Assembly (NCBI RefSeq): GCF_002902905.1
Contig: NZ_CP026124.1
Coordinates: 3,224,001-3,288,000 of the forward strand
Source: Achromobacter sp. AONIH1
Lineage (GTDB): Bacteria; Pseudomonadota; Gammaproteobacteria; Burkholderiales; Burkholderiaceae_B
Length of the DNA: 64,000 nucleotides
Direction: 5' to 3'
The notes under the pieces were generated by a model. The model was not told the origin of the DNA, searched no databases, and saw only the letters and a list, made by a program, of their open reading frames with translations. Below, piece by piece: positions 1-8,492 of the stretch. Position 1 is the stretch's first letter. The number at the start of each line of letters is the position of its first letter. Position numbers and translations under genes: made by a program.

Positions 1-180
1 GCGCGCGGGTAGCGGGCCATCCTAGCACGCGCGTCGCGGGTCCCCGGCTGCCTCGCCGCTTGCGCCAGGTCAAGCGCAAGCGTGGTCCGGAGTTTCCCCG
101 ATACCTTGCGGGCGCACGGCGGGGCGGTGCTGAGCTACCATGGTCTCAGCCTGCGGCTTGGCCGCGAACAAGGAGGGTGC

Positions 181-522
181 ATGGGTACTGCAAAATACGA
201 TCATCCCGGTTATGTCGCCGACACGGGCGATGCAGGCAAGTATCACGTGGGCATCTGGTGCCCGCACGGCTATCCCGCCCATATTCATATCGGCAGGCCG
301 GCCGATGGCGGCGACCCCCTGGCGCTGCTGCGCCTGCGCATACCGGACGGCGTGTTCCAGTCGCTGGCCGACGATCCCGAGACGCTGTGCAGGCGGGCGC
401 TCGGACAGGCGCTGGGCGCGGGCCTGCTGCGCACCGTGGCGGTGGACGGCGACTACCAGGAGATCCGTTTCGAACTCGACGCCGAGCCCTGGGGCGGCCC
501 CATGCAGGCGGCGCGGGCCTGA
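181..522 (+). CDS. Hypothetical protein, 113 aa
   Basis: I do not recognise the family. The frame is open from position 82, but the ATG at 181 has a strong Shine-Dalgarno (AAGGAGG, 8 bases upstream), so I start there. The product is soluble with no signal peptide or membrane segment. Near the N-terminus is a His/Trp/Cys-containing stretch (VGIWCPHGYPAHIHIG) that could bind a metal; that is only a suggestion from composition. It stands alone and is followed by an intrinsic terminator. Existence is well supported by the ribosome binding site and terminator; function is unknown. Confidence 0.6.
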   Translation: MGTAKYDHPGYVADTGDAGKYHVGIWCPHGYPAHIHIGRPADGGDPLALLRLRIPDGVFQSLADDPETLCRRALGQALGAGLLRTVAVDGDYQEIRFELDAEPWGGPMQAARA

Positions 523-676
523 CGAGTTGCCCACAGCGGTTGTGGAAAAGCCTTGGGATAGCCGCTGTGCATGTGTAAATAGTGACGTAATAACAAGGGC
601 TTGGCGCCGGCGCTCAATAAGTGTCCGATCCGGCGCCCGGTCCCTGTTCACCACCCCCATGCGACAATCGCAGCCG

Positions 677-702
677 CCGCGCCGCCCGCGGCGCTTTTTT
701 TT
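677..702 (+). terminator. Intrinsic terminator
   Basis: A GC-only self-complementary segment (GCGCCG/CGGCGC) is directly followed by eight Ts. It lies about 155 bases after the 113-aa gene and before the flavoprotein gene, so it separates the two. Confidence 0.65.
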
Positions 703-811
703 GTTTTTCCCACGCCATGATTCCGCCACGTTGCTCCGTATTTCCGTGCCTGTTCCGCCATGACTGCTCGCGGGCGTTCGTCGCTCGCGACGGACGCGCG
801 GGGGCGGGACG

Positions 812-2077
812 ATGAGCGTGGTGACGGGCGACGCCAGGCCCGGGCGCGTGGCCGTGATCGGCGGCGGTCCTGCCGGCCTGATGGCGGCCGAGGGTCTGGC
901 CGCCCGGGGCTACAGCGTGGATGTGTATGACGCCATGCCGTCGGTCGGCCGGAAGTTCCTGATGGCGGGCCGGGGCGGATTGAACCTGACGCACAGCGAG
1001 CCGGCCGGGCCGTTCCTGGCCCGCTATGGCGATCGCGCCGCGCAGGTCGCGCCATGGCTGGCGCGGATGGATGCCGCCGCCTTGCGCGACTGGGCGCATG
1101 GCCTGGGCGTGCGCACCTTCGTCGGCACGTCGGGCCGCGTGTTCCCCGAGGAAATGAAGGCCGCGCCCCTGCTGCGCGCCTGGCTGGCGCGGCTGCGCGC
1201 GGCCGGCCTGCGCTTTCACATGCGGCACCGCTGGCTGGGCTGGCCCGAGGATGCGGCGGGCGGCGCCGCGGATCTGCGTTTCGATACGCCCGAGGGCGAG
1301 CGTCGCGCCTCGGCCGATGCCGTCGTGCTGGCCCTGGGCGGCGGCAGCTGGGCCCGCCTCGGTTCGGATGGCGCCTGGGCGCCGGGCCTGCGTGCGCGCG
1401 GCGTTGCCGTGGCGCCGTTGCGGCCGGCCAATTGCGGGTTCGACGTGGACTGGTCGGAACATTTCCGCGAGCGCTACGCGGGCCAGCCGGTCAAGCCGGT
1501 GTCCATGCGCTGCGGCGATGACGCGAAGGCGCGGCAGGGCGAGTTCGTGGTCACGCGCAGCGGCATCGAGGGCAGCCTGGTCTATGCGCTGTCGGCGGCG
1601 TTGCGCGATCGCCTGCAGGCCGATGGCCGCGCGACCGCGGTGCTGGATCTGCTGCCAGACTGGCCGCAGGAAAAAGTGATGGCGGCGGTGACGCATCCGC
1701 GCGGCTCGCGTTCGCTGTCCAGCCATTTGCAGAGCCGGCTGGGCCTGACCGGCGTGAAGGCGGGCTTGCTGCGCGAATGCGCGGGCGAGCAGGCGCTGCG
1801 CGATCCCGCCCTGCTGGGCGTGCGCATCAAGGCGCTGCCGGTGCCGTTGCAGCGCGCGCGTCCGATCGACGAGGCGATCAGCACGGCGGGGGGCGTGAGC
1901 TTCGATGCGCTGACGCCGGGCCTGATGCTGCGCGCCATGCCCGGCGTGTTCTGCGTTGGCGAAATGCTGGATTGGGAGGCGCCCACCGGCGGCTATCTGC
2001 TGACTGCCTGCATGGCGGGCGGGCTGGCGGTGGCGGATGGCGTGGCGGCCTACCTGGGCGCGCCACGCGGGGATTGA
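812..2077 (+). CDS. NAD(P)/FAD-dependent oxidoreductase, HI0933/YhiN-type flavoprotein
   Basis: The protein has 421 aa. A Rossmann FAD-binding motif sits near the N-terminus (VAVIGGGPAGLMAAEGLAARG), followed by the GRKFLMAGRGGLNLTHSEP block typical of the HI0933-like family (the TIGR03862 subgroup is my best guess). The C-terminal segment VGEMLDWEAPTGGYLLTACM is the second FAD-contact region. Physiological substrates are not established for this family. It has its own upstream region and no clear operon partner. The start is an ATG with only a weak GGGAC upstream. Confidence 0.85.
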   Translation: MSVVTGDARPGRVAVIGGGPAGLMAAEGLAARGYSVDVYDAMPSVGRKFLMAGRGGLNLTHSEPAGPFLARYGDRAAQVAPWLARMDAAALRDWAHGLGVRTFVGTSGRVFPEEMKAAPLLRAWLARLRAAGLRFHMRHRWLGWPEDAAGGAADLRFDTPEGERRASADAVVLALGGGSWARLGSDGAWAPGLRARGVAVAPLRPANCGFDVDWSEHFRERYAGQPVKPVSMRCGDDAKARQGEFVVTRSGIEGSLVYALSAALRDRLQADGRATAVLDLLPDWPQEKVMAAVTHPRGSRSLSSHLQSRLGLTGVKAGLLRECAGEQALRDPALLGVRIKALPVPLQRARPIDEAISTAGGVSFDALTPGLMLRAMPGVFCVGEMLDWEAPTGGYLLTACMAGGLAVADGVAAYLGAPRGD

Positions 2078-2081
2078 GGCT

Positions 2082-2483
2082 TCAGGAACTGGTGAGGATG
2101 GACGGACTCGCCGGCGCGGCGCGCGGGGCCAGGTCGCTGACCACCTGGCCGACCACGGGCGGCGCGCCGTCCTGGGCCAGGATGCCGATGACCCGGGTAA
2201 CCGAACTGGCTTCCACGCGGGAACCCTGGCCCGGATCCTGAACCAGCTGCCAGATCACCGCGTCCGCGGCCTCGATGTCGGTCAGGCTGGCGTTGGATTC
2301 GTCCAGGCAGCCACGGGTGAATGCGGACCAGTCGGCCGCGCTGCAAGGCAGCCCGTGCGCCGTGGCCAGGCGCGCCAGCGCCAGCGGCGCGTCGCGCTGG
2401 CTCGCGGCCTGCTGGGCGGCGGCGCCCAGCGACACGTCCAGCGACAGCTGGCGCAGAAATTCCACGACGTTATCCGTATTCAT
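2082..2483 (-). CDS. Small protein with Nif11-like N-terminus
   Basis: The protein has 133 aa. Residues 1-55 follow the spacing of the Nif11/NHLP leader domain: a VxxFLxxLxxD opening, an Ala-rich helix, then ALARLATAHGLPCSAADW. Nif11 proteins are either RiPP precursor leaders or small proteins of unknown role. There is no obvious Gly-Gly cleavage site and no Cys-rich core here, which argues against an ordinary lanthipeptide precursor. The ATG has a good GGGAGA ribosome binding site. It lies 47 bases after the 119-aa gene on the same strand, so the two are probably co-transcribed. The family call is tentative. Confidence 0.5.
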   Translation of the reverse strand: MNTDNVVEFLRQLSLDVSLGAAAQQAASQRDAPLALARLATAHGLPCSAADWSAFTRGCLDESNASLTDIEAADAVIWQLVQDPGQGSRVEASSVTRVIGILAQDGAPPVVGQVVSDLAPRAAPASPSILTSS

Positions 2484-2530
2484 CTTGCGGTCTCCCTCTC
2501 AAGCTGTTCAGGTTGGCGGGCGTGGTGGTG

Positions 2531-2890
2531 TCAGCTGGGCTTGCCGCCCAGCATCGACACCAGCGATTGCTTCAGGCGCGGCGAAAAAATAGGCACGGTG
2601 TGGGACACGCCGCTGCGGTCCACGCCTTCTTTCAGTTCGACGGACTGCCCCTGGAACACTTCCGGCGCGCGGGCGATGTCGTTGTAGCGCGCGAGCAGCG
2701 CGTCCACCTGGGACTGGGCGTCCGCCAGCGTGCTGCACGAAGCCAGTTTGCCGGCCGCGTGTTCCTGCAGGATGCGATGCAGGTCGTCGATGAAAAGGGC
2801 CAGCGCCGCCGGACCCCGGCAGCCAGGCTGTTCCCAGCCCCAGCTTTTCGGGGCCGTAGCGCCGGCCGTCGATGCGTATGTCTTGGTCAT
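2531..2890 (-). CDS. Hypothetical protein, 119 aa
   Basis: I do not recognise the family. The protein is soluble, with a mostly helical middle (ALALFIDDLHRILQEHAAG and ADAQSQVDALLARYNDIA) and no signal peptide. It begins at an ATG with an AGGAT ribosome binding site. It is the first gene of an apparent two-gene leftward unit with the Nif11-like gene, which suggests a shared role, though nothing identifies it. Confidence 0.6.
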   Translation of the reverse strand: MTKTYASTAGATAPKSWGWEQPGCRGPAALALFIDDLHRILQEHAAGKLASCSTLADAQSQVDALLARYNDIARAPEVFQGQSVELKEGVDRSGVSHTVPIFSPRLKQSLVSMLGGKPS

Positions 2891-3062
2891 TCGTGCATCC
2901 TAATGCATTGCCGTGAAATGCGCGACAAGGGCAAGCGAGCGTCGGCCGGGGGCGCTTCGGCCGGGGGCGGCGAGCCCGCTTTCGCGGGCGGATGGCCGAT
3001 GCTCAAGACGCGGGCTTTGCGGTATGCTGGGCTCGGTTTTTAAGCCAGGAAAGGAGAACTCC

Positions 3063-3194
3063 ATGAAGAACAAAGTCTTTCTCGTCATGCTGCTTTCGAT
3101 CGCCGCGCTTTCGGCGGGCTGCAATACCGTCGCGGGCGCGGGCAAGGATATACAGCGCGGCGGAGAAAAGATCGAGGACGCCGCCAAGAAGTAG
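3063..3194 (+). CDS. Entericidin A/B family lipoprotein
   Basis: A 43-aa lipoprotein. The signal peptide ends in a lipobox (LSAGC), followed by NTVAGAGKDIQRGGEKIEDAAKK, the short amphipathic tail of entericidins. EcnA and EcnB in E. coli are tiny envelope lipoproteins described as an antidote/bacteriolysis pair. Which role applies here cannot be read. The frame extends upstream, but the ATG at 3063 has an AGGAAAGGAG ribosome binding site and gives the correct signal peptide. A strong terminator follows. A paralogue lies at 42539. Confidence 0.88.
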   Translation: MKNKVFLVMLLSIAALSAGCNTVAGAGKDIQRGGEKIEDAAKK

Positions 3195-3228
3195 GCTGCC
3201 TCGCCAGCGTCCGTTCAGGCGGCGCAGG

Positions 3229-3270
3229 GCCGCGTCCGGGATGCCCAGGCATGCCGGACGCGGCTTTTTT
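3229..3270 (+). terminator. Intrinsic terminator after entericidin gene
   Basis: An 11-bp stem (GCCGCGTCCGG / CCGGACGCGGC) around a short loop is followed by six Ts. Confidence 0.85.
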
Positions 3271-3398
3271 ATCGCCGGTCGGCTCCCGGACGGTGCGCCG
3301 CCTTGACGGCCGCAAGCGGGCGCCGCATGTCGTGCCCGGCCGGTCACGAATGCGGGGCTGGCATAATCGCGGGAATCCGAAAGTCTGAAACGGGAACG

Positions 3399-3830
3399 AT
3401 GATGCGCAAGTCTGTATGGATGGTGGGCGCGATGCTGGCGGCGTCGCTGGGCGGGTGCGCGAGCACCGGCGTGTATGAGGCCGAAACCGCGCTGCACGAA
3501 ACCTTCATCGTCGACACGAATTCGCAGGCCGCGTTCCGACGCGCGGGCGAGTACGTGCGCGCCTGCCACGTGAACGTCGCCCATCCCTACAACGTCGCCT
3601 ATGCCTGGAAGCCCAAGCTGGGCGAGAAGGGCGCGCCCGACGAGGTGCAGGTCTACAAGGTGGGCGAACAGGCCAAGGTGCTGGAACTGATCACGTCCGA
3701 AGCCGAAAGCCCGAGCAAGGCCAAGGTGACGATCACCGTGGTCGGCGAAGGCCGCTGGGACAAGGCCGAGATCGCCGCCGCCCGCGCCTCGATCGAGAGC
3801 GCGACGCCGGCCTGCCGCCAGGGCGGTTGA
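3399..3830 (+). CDS. Small lipoprotein of unknown function
   Basis: The protein has 143 aa with a signal peptide and lipobox (LGGCAST), so it should be lipid-anchored in the envelope. The mature part is a single compact domain with predicted alternating strands (EVQVYKVGEQAKVLELI, KAKVTITVVGEG). I recognise it only as a Bordetella/Achromobacter-type lipoprotein and cannot name a function. Two adjacent ATGs (3399 and 3402) are possible starts. The next gene begins three bases after the stop, so the two are probably translated together. Confidence 0.75.
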   Translation: MMRKSVWMVGAMLAASLGGCASTGVYEAETALHETFIVDTNSQAAFRRAGEYVRACHVNVAHPYNVAYAWKPKLGEKGAPDEVQVYKVGEQAKVLELITSEAESPSKAKVTITVVGEGRWDKAEIAAARASIESATPACRQGG

Positions 3831-3832
3831 TC

Positions 3833-4246
3833 ATGGAGCCGCGCTCGGGGCAGGGTCGGGCAGGCGCGATGGCGTTCGCGCTGTTCGCCGGCGCGTTCCG
3901 CCTGCTGGCCTGGATTAACGGCGGCGCGGCGCTGGTGCTGGTGTTCTTCATGCTGGGCGTGATCGGCTCGGACGTGGCCGCGCCCGATCTGCAGGCGCCG
4001 CTGGCGCTGTACCTGGCGGGTTTCCTGGGCGCCTGCGGCGGTCTGCTGTTCGGCTGGCTGGCGCAGGCCAGCCTGTTGCGACAGGGCGACACCCTGCGGC
4101 CCGGCCGGCGGCACTGGCCGGCCCAGGCGCTGGCCGTGCTTTTCTATGTCGTGAGCGCGCTGTGCTTCTGCGCCGCCTGCTGGCTGGCCGCTGGTTCCGC
4201 CGCCACGGCCGATGCCTCGGTGACGACGGGCTACACCGGCGTCTAG
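3833..4246 (+). CDS. Integral membrane protein, 137 aa
   Basis: Three or four hydrophobic segments are visible (around residues 14-45, 57-76 and 92-118), so this is a small inner-membrane protein. No catalytic or transport motif is apparent and I do not recognise the family. The frame also has a TTG two codons upstream that overlaps the previous stop; I prefer the ATG. It immediately follows the lipoprotein gene, suggesting translational coupling. Confidence 0.65.
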   Translation: MEPRSGQGRAGAMAFALFAGAFRLLAWINGGAALVLVFFMLGVIGSDVAAPDLQAPLALYLAGFLGACGGLLFGWLAQASLLRQGDTLRPGRRHWPAQALAVLFYVVSALCFCAACWLAAGSAATADASVTTGYTGV

Positions 4247-4281
4247 GAAAAAACACGGGTAAACCCGTGTGCGCAAAAGTG

Positions 4282-4311
4282 TTGGACTTGCACTTGCGTT
4301 GAGAATAATAT
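4282..4311 (+). promoter_or_regulatory. Candidate pyrB promoter
   Basis: TTGGAC at 4282-4287 and TAATAT at 4306-4311 are separated by 18 bases, about 40 bases before the pyrB ATG. A second A/T-rich block (TATATAAAT, 4322-4330) is an alternative -10 region. Confidence 0.35.
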
Positions 4312-4350
4312 GCGCAGTGCGTATATAAATCCTCTTCCTCGGGGCCTGTC

Positions 4351-5643
4351 ATGACCATCTCCCAGCAAGCTTTCCTGCGCGACGCCATGCGACGCCTGAA
4401 CCTGACGCGCGACGTCTTCGCCACCCGCATCGGCGTCAAGCGCCGGGCGCTGGATACCTGGCTGCTGCCCGAGGGTTCGCAGGAATTCCGCGCCATGCCG
4501 GAAGTGGTGCAGCGCTTCGTCAGCGAAATCGTGCAGAACGGCGTGCTGCTGGAAAAATATACGCAAAGCGTACAAGACGGTCCGCTGCGTGACCGTATCG
4601 CCGTCGAAGGCAAGCATCAGCTGGTATCGGTGGACCAGTTCACCCGCGAATCGGTGGAAGACCTGTTCCGTGTGGCCGACATGATGCAGCCCATCGCGCG
4701 TCGCCAGAAGATCTCGCGCGTGCTCGAGGGCGCGGTGCTGGGCAACCTGTTCTTCGAGGCCAGCACCCGTACCCGCGTCAGCTTCGGCTCGGCCTTCTGC
4801 CGCCTGGGCGGCTCGGTCTGCGACACCACCGGCTTCACGTTCTCGTCCATGGCCAAGGGCGAATCCATCTACGACACCAGCCGCGTCATGAGCGGCTATG
4901 TCGACGCGATGGTGATCCGTCATCCCGACCAGGGCTCGGTGGCCGAATTCGCGCGCGCCACCAACATTCCGGTGGTCAACGGCGGCGACGGTCCTGGCGA
5001 ACACCCCAGCCAGGCGCTGCTGGACCTGTACACAATCCTCACCGAGTTCTCGCGCCTGGGCAAGCTGCTGGACGGCGCCCACATCGCCATGGTCGGCGAC
5101 CTGAAATATGGCCGCACCGTGCACTCGCTGATCAAGCTGCTGGCCCTGTACAAGGGCGTGAAGTTCTCGCTGGTGTCGCCGCGCGGCCTGGAGATGCCGT
5201 CCTACATCATCGAACAGGCCAGCCGCAACGGCAACGTCATCGAGCAGAAGAGTTCGCTGGGCGAGGGCCTGGCGGGCGCCGACGTGATCTACGCCACGCG
5301 CGTGCAGAAAGAGCGCTTCGCCAACGAAGAGAACGAAGGCTACACGCCCGACTTCCAGATCAACCGAGCCATCATCGACGAATACTGCGGTCCGGACACC
5401 ATCGTGATGCACCCGCTGCCGCGCGACAGCCGGCCCGGCGCCAACGACCTGAGCGTGGACCTGAACCACGATCCGCGCCTGGCGATCTTCCGCCAGACCG
5501 ACAACGGCATCCCCATCCGCATGGCGATCTTCGCGGTGCTGCTGGGCGTGGAAGGGCTGGTGCAGCATTCGATGCGCGACGTGACGTGGCAGCATCCCAC
5601 CCACATCGGTCCCGACGACTCGGCCTTCCACGGTCTGGACTGA
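4351..5643 (+). CDS. pyrB: Aspartate carbamoyltransferase with N-terminal HTH-like extension
   Basis: ATCase joins carbamoyl phosphate and aspartate in the second step of pyrimidine synthesis. The carbamoyl-phosphate loop is at residues 134-142 (FFEASTRTR), followed by the NGGDGPGEHPSQALLDLYT block and HPLPR at 354-358. The protein has 430 aa against about 310 for E. coli PyrB. The extra length is an N-terminal domain of about 85 residues resembling a helix-turn-helix (LTRDVFATRIGVKRRALDTWL). A similar 429-aa form is known from Burkholderia-type genomes. No pyrI or pyrC-like gene is adjacent. The catalytic call is firm; a DNA-binding role for the extension is inference. Confidence 0.95.
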   Translation: MTISQQAFLRDAMRRLNLTRDVFATRIGVKRRALDTWLLPEGSQEFRAMPEVVQRFVSEIVQNGVLLEKYTQSVQDGPLRDRIAVEGKHQLVSVDQFTRESVEDLFRVADMMQPIARRQKISRVLEGAVLGNLFFEASTRTRVSFGSAFCRLGGSVCDTTGFTFSSMAKGESIYDTSRVMSGYVDAMVIRHPDQGSVAEFARATNIPVVNGGDGPGEHPSQALLDLYTILTEFSRLGKLLDGAHIAMVGDLKYGRTVHSLIKLLALYKGVKFSLVSPRGLEMPSYIIEQASRNGNVIEQKSSLGEGLAGADVIYATRVQKERFANEENEGYTPDFQINRAIIDEYCGPDTIVMHPLPRDSRPGANDLSVDLNHDPRLAIFRQTDNGIPIRMAIFAVLLGVEGLVQHSMRDVTWQHPTHIGPDDSAFHGLD

Positions 5644-5820
5644 TCCGCGCCGTTCCGATTTTCCCTACAGGGCGGCCGCGCTTGCGGCCCGCCCCGGGCG
5701 ATTTGAAGCATAATCCGCGCTGGTTTTGCCGTCGGGATGTCCCCGCGGCGAGTTTGTGTCGCGCGCAGCTGCCGGGCGCGCTTCGGGGCTAGCGGCCCTG
5801 ATCCGGTCGGATGGTCCCCT

Positions 5821-7239
5821 ATGTCTTCGAGCAGCAGCGCAATCCCCGTCACTCCCGCCGTTGCCGGCCAGGCCTGCTATCTGAGCGCATCGAATGCGCA
5901 GGCCTGGCAGGCGGTCTACCAGTCCGTGGACGCCTACACCCGGGGGCAGGTCGCCGCCGTGGTGTCCGACAGCGCCACCGCGCTGGTCGACGCCTTCTAT
6001 TCCACGCTGTTGTCCGATGCCGAGGCGGGGCCGCGCCTGTCGCACGAGATCGTCTCGACCCGCCTGAGCAGCGCCATGAAGGGCTGGCTCAAGGGCCTGC
6101 TCTGCGTGCGCGACCAGGGCGATATCGCGGCGCTGATGGCGACGCAGAAAAAGGTCGGCGAGGTCCACGCGCGCGTGCACATCCCCATTCATCTGGTGAT
6201 GGCCGGCGCGCGCATCCTGAAGAACGAGATCGCGCTGCGCCTGCGCGCCAGCGACCTGGACGGCATGGCCGCGTCGGTGGCCACGCAGTACGTCTGCAAT
6301 CTGTTCGACCTGGCGATCGAGCAGATGAGCCGCGCCTTCATGCGCGACGTCAACCGCGGCGCGCGCAACGACGAGGCCTACCGGCTGTTCGCGCTGGGGC
6401 AGAACATCTCCACCGAGCGCGAGCGGCAGCGCGCCGCGCTGCTCGAATGGAGCCAGGCCGTGCTGATCGGCCTGCACTACCGCGCGCCGGAGCAGGTGCT
6501 GCCGCGCCTGGCGGCCTCGGAGTTCGGCCTGTGGTTGCACCACAAGGGCGGCGTGCTGTTCGAAAGCGCGCCCGCGCTGCGACAGATCATGGAAGCGGTG
6601 GCGCGGCTGGATGATGTGGTGCTGCCCGGACTGATGCGCGGCGCCGAGGGACAGGGCGCCATGCCGGACCTGGTGCGCGAGCTGCAGGAACTGGTGGCGC
6701 GCATCAAGCACCTGCTCAACGGTCTGTTCGACATGGTGGCGGAAATCGAGAGCGGCAGCGATCCGCTCACCAACGTGTTGAACCGGCGCTTCCTGCCCTC
6801 GGTCATCGGCCGCGAGATCGCCATCGCCACGCGTCAGCATTCCGCGTTTTCCGTGCTGCTGCTGGACATCGACCACTTCAAGTCCATCAACGATCAGTAT
6901 GGGCACAGCGGCGGCGATCAGGTGCTGCGCCAGTTCGCCGAGGTAGTGCACCAGGCCTGTCGTTCCAGCGACTTCGTGTTCCGCTACGGCGGCGAGGAAT
7001 TCCTGGTGGTGCTGGTGGACACGGGGCTGGAGGCCGCGATGCCGGTCGCGCAAAAGCTGGGCGCGGAAATCCGCCGCCACGCCTTCTCGGTGTCGGAGGC
7101 CGCCAATCTGAAGATCACGGCCAGCATCGGCGTGGCCTCGTTCGACGGCCATCCCGACTACGCCTACCTGATCGAGCGGGCCGACAAGGCGCTGTACCGC
7201 GCCAAGCAGGCCGGACGCGACCAGGCCGTCGCGGCCTGA
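5821..7239 (+). CDS. Globin-coupled diguanylate cyclase (BpeGReg/DosC type)
   Basis: The 472-aa protein has three parts. An N-terminal globin sensor (about residues 15-170) carries the proximal-histidine region GEVHARVHIP (His116). A helical linker follows, and then a C-terminal GGDEF domain (about 310-472). The active site is GGEEF at 390-394 and the product-inhibition I-site is RSSD at 381-384, five residues before it. The family senses O2 through heme and makes cyclic di-GMP; Bordetella pertussis BpeGReg has almost the same length and layout. The ORF is open from 5737, but the ATG at 5821 gives the family's normal N-terminus. It is monocistronic. Confidence 0.9.
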   Translation: MSSSSSAIPVTPAVAGQACYLSASNAQAWQAVYQSVDAYTRGQVAAVVSDSATALVDAFYSTLLSDAEAGPRLSHEIVSTRLSSAMKGWLKGLLCVRDQGDIAALMATQKKVGEVHARVHIPIHLVMAGARILKNEIALRLRASDLDGMAASVATQYVCNLFDLAIEQMSRAFMRDVNRGARNDEAYRLFALGQNISTERERQRAALLEWSQAVLIGLHYRAPEQVLPRLAASEFGLWLHHKGGVLFESAPALRQIMEAVARLDDVVLPGLMRGAEGQGAMPDLVRELQELVARIKHLLNGLFDMVAEIESGSDPLTNVLNRRFLPSVIGREIAIATRQHSAFSVLLLDIDHFKSINDQYGHSGGDQVLRQFAEVVHQACRSSDFVFRYGGEEFLVVLVDTGLEAAMPVAQKLGAEIRRHAFSVSEAANLKITASIGVASFDGHPDYAYLIERADKALYRAKQAGRDQAVAA

Positions 7240-7336
7240 GCGGCGGGGGCCGCCGCGCCCCCTGGGCCGCCGTGGGCCCAGACCTTGGCGGCCACGCTGT
7301 TCCGGCGCGCGCCGGATGTCGGATCGCACAATGCAG

Positions 7337-7380
7337 AACCCCCGGAAGGCTGGATCGGAATCCAGCTTCCCGGGGGGTTT
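7337..7380. terminator. Bidirectional terminator between cyclase gene and rdgC
   Basis: A long imperfect hairpin (AACCCCCGGAAG...CTTCCCGGGGGGTT) lies between two convergent genes, with T/A runs on the outer sides. Confidence 0.6.
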
Positions 7381-7425
7381 GGCATTCAGGCTTCGGTCAT
7401 CCCGGGCTGTCCCGGGATGCGGCGC

Positions 7426-8340
7426 TCAGACGCGCTTTTCGCCGCCCAGCGCCTCGACCAGCTCGGCCATCAGCTTGGCCAGCTCGCCCGTCATCAGCAT
7501 CATGTCGGAATCGAACTTCTCGTCGTCGTTCGCGGCGATGGCTTCGTTGCCTTCCTTGAGCACGTCCAGCGGCGCGACGCGCTTGACGTCCAGGTTCTCG
7601 GTCAGCACGAAGGAGATGCGGTCGGCCCAGGTCATGGCCAGGCGCGTGCACTGCTTGCCGGACTGGATGTGGCGGCGCACGTCGTCGGCGTCGATGGAGT
7701 GCTTGACGTATCGGATCGCCGCGCCGCTTTCGCCGGACGAGCGCAGCTCGGTGTCCTGGTCGATGGTGAAGTTGGACGGCGCCTCGTCCTCGGCCAGCCA
7801 GCCGGTCATGGCCGAGGCGGGCGACTGGGCCACGTACAGGTTTTCCAGCGGGAACGGGTCGATGCACTTGGCCAGCAGCCCGATCACTTCATCGGCCTTG
7901 GCAGAAGCGGCCGCGTCGATCACCAGCCAGTGGTTCTGCGGGTCGATCCAGACGCGGGTGTCGCGGTACACGCTGAAGGCGCGCGGCAGCAGCTCGTCGG
8001 TGACGCGCTCCTTGATTTCCTTCATCTGCTTGCGGCCCGGCTTGTAGCCTTGCTGCTCTTCGATTTCCTGGGCGCGCGCCTTGGCGACCTGGTTGACCAC
8101 GGTGCCGGGCAGCAGCTTCTTCTCGGCGCGCAGCGTCAGCAGGATCTGCCCGCCCACCACGTGCGCCAGTCCGCCGTTCTCGCGCGGCGGCACCCAGCCC
8201 AGGCTCTGCATTTCGAGATTGTTGGCGCCGGCGCTGCCGCTGGCCTGATAGGCATGCCGCGCGAGCGTTTCTTCCAGCTGCTCGCCCACGAGCGTCCACG
8301 GCGAGGAAAGGCGGTAGATCTTAAGGTTCTTGAACCACAT
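7426..8340 (-). CDS. rdgC: Recombination-associated protein RdgC
   Basis: The 304-aa protein matches RdgC over its full length: an [11 protein letters not shown] start, a central [21 protein letters not shown] block, and a C-terminal [14 protein letters not shown] segment. RdgC forms a ring-shaped dimer on DNA and limits RecA filament activity in E. coli. It also has a role in pilin variation in Neisseria. It is monocistronic and convergent with the diguanylate cyclase gene. recA lies about 5 kb away on the other strand. Confidence 0.95.
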   Translation of the reverse strand: MWFKNLKIYRLSSPWTLVGEQLEETLARHAYQASGSAGANNLEMQSLGWVPPRENGGLAHVVGGQILLTLRAEKKLLPGTVVNQVAKARAQEIEEQQGYKPGRKQMKEIKERVTDELLPRAFSVYRDTRVWIDPQNHWLVIDAAASAKADEVIGLLAKCIDPFPLENLYVAQSPASAMTGWLAEDEAPSNFTIDQDTELRSSGESGAAIRYVKHSIDADDVRRHIQSGKQCTRLAMTWADRISFVLTENLDVKRVAPLDVLKEGNEAIAANDDEKFDSDMMLMTGELAKLMAELVEALGGEKRV

Positions 8341-8492
8341 GTGCGTCGGCCAAAAGGGTTGATTCTATACGACCCGGCCCACCCGGATCGACCTTGCGCT
8401 GCGCGCGCGCGACGCGACACGATCTGTCACTGACAGCCCGGAGCGCATGCGGTAACGTCCGCCGCAACGCTCATCGACACAAGGAGAATGGC

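Noticed and set aside
527..556. Pair of DnaA-box-like sequences (TTGCCCACA ... TGTGGAAAA)
   Set aside because: Each has two mismatches to TTATCCACA, there is no cluster of further boxes, and no dnaA/dnaN or AT-rich unwinding region nearby.
60..763. Overlapping open frames on both strands at the window start
   Set aside because: They are GC-rich shadow frames; only the one with a strong ribosome binding site at 181 has support.
4253..4270. Hairpin ACACGGG-TAAA-CCCGTGT between the membrane protein gene and pyrB as a pyrB attenuator
   Set aside because: It has no T tract on the plus strand and there is no leader ORF; it would only terminate leftward transcription, and no leftward gene is present.
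4296..4315. Fur-box-like sequence (TTGAGAATAATATGCGC) before pyrB
   Set aside because: It does not form the 7-1-7 inverted repeat, and pyrB has no reason to be iron-regulated.
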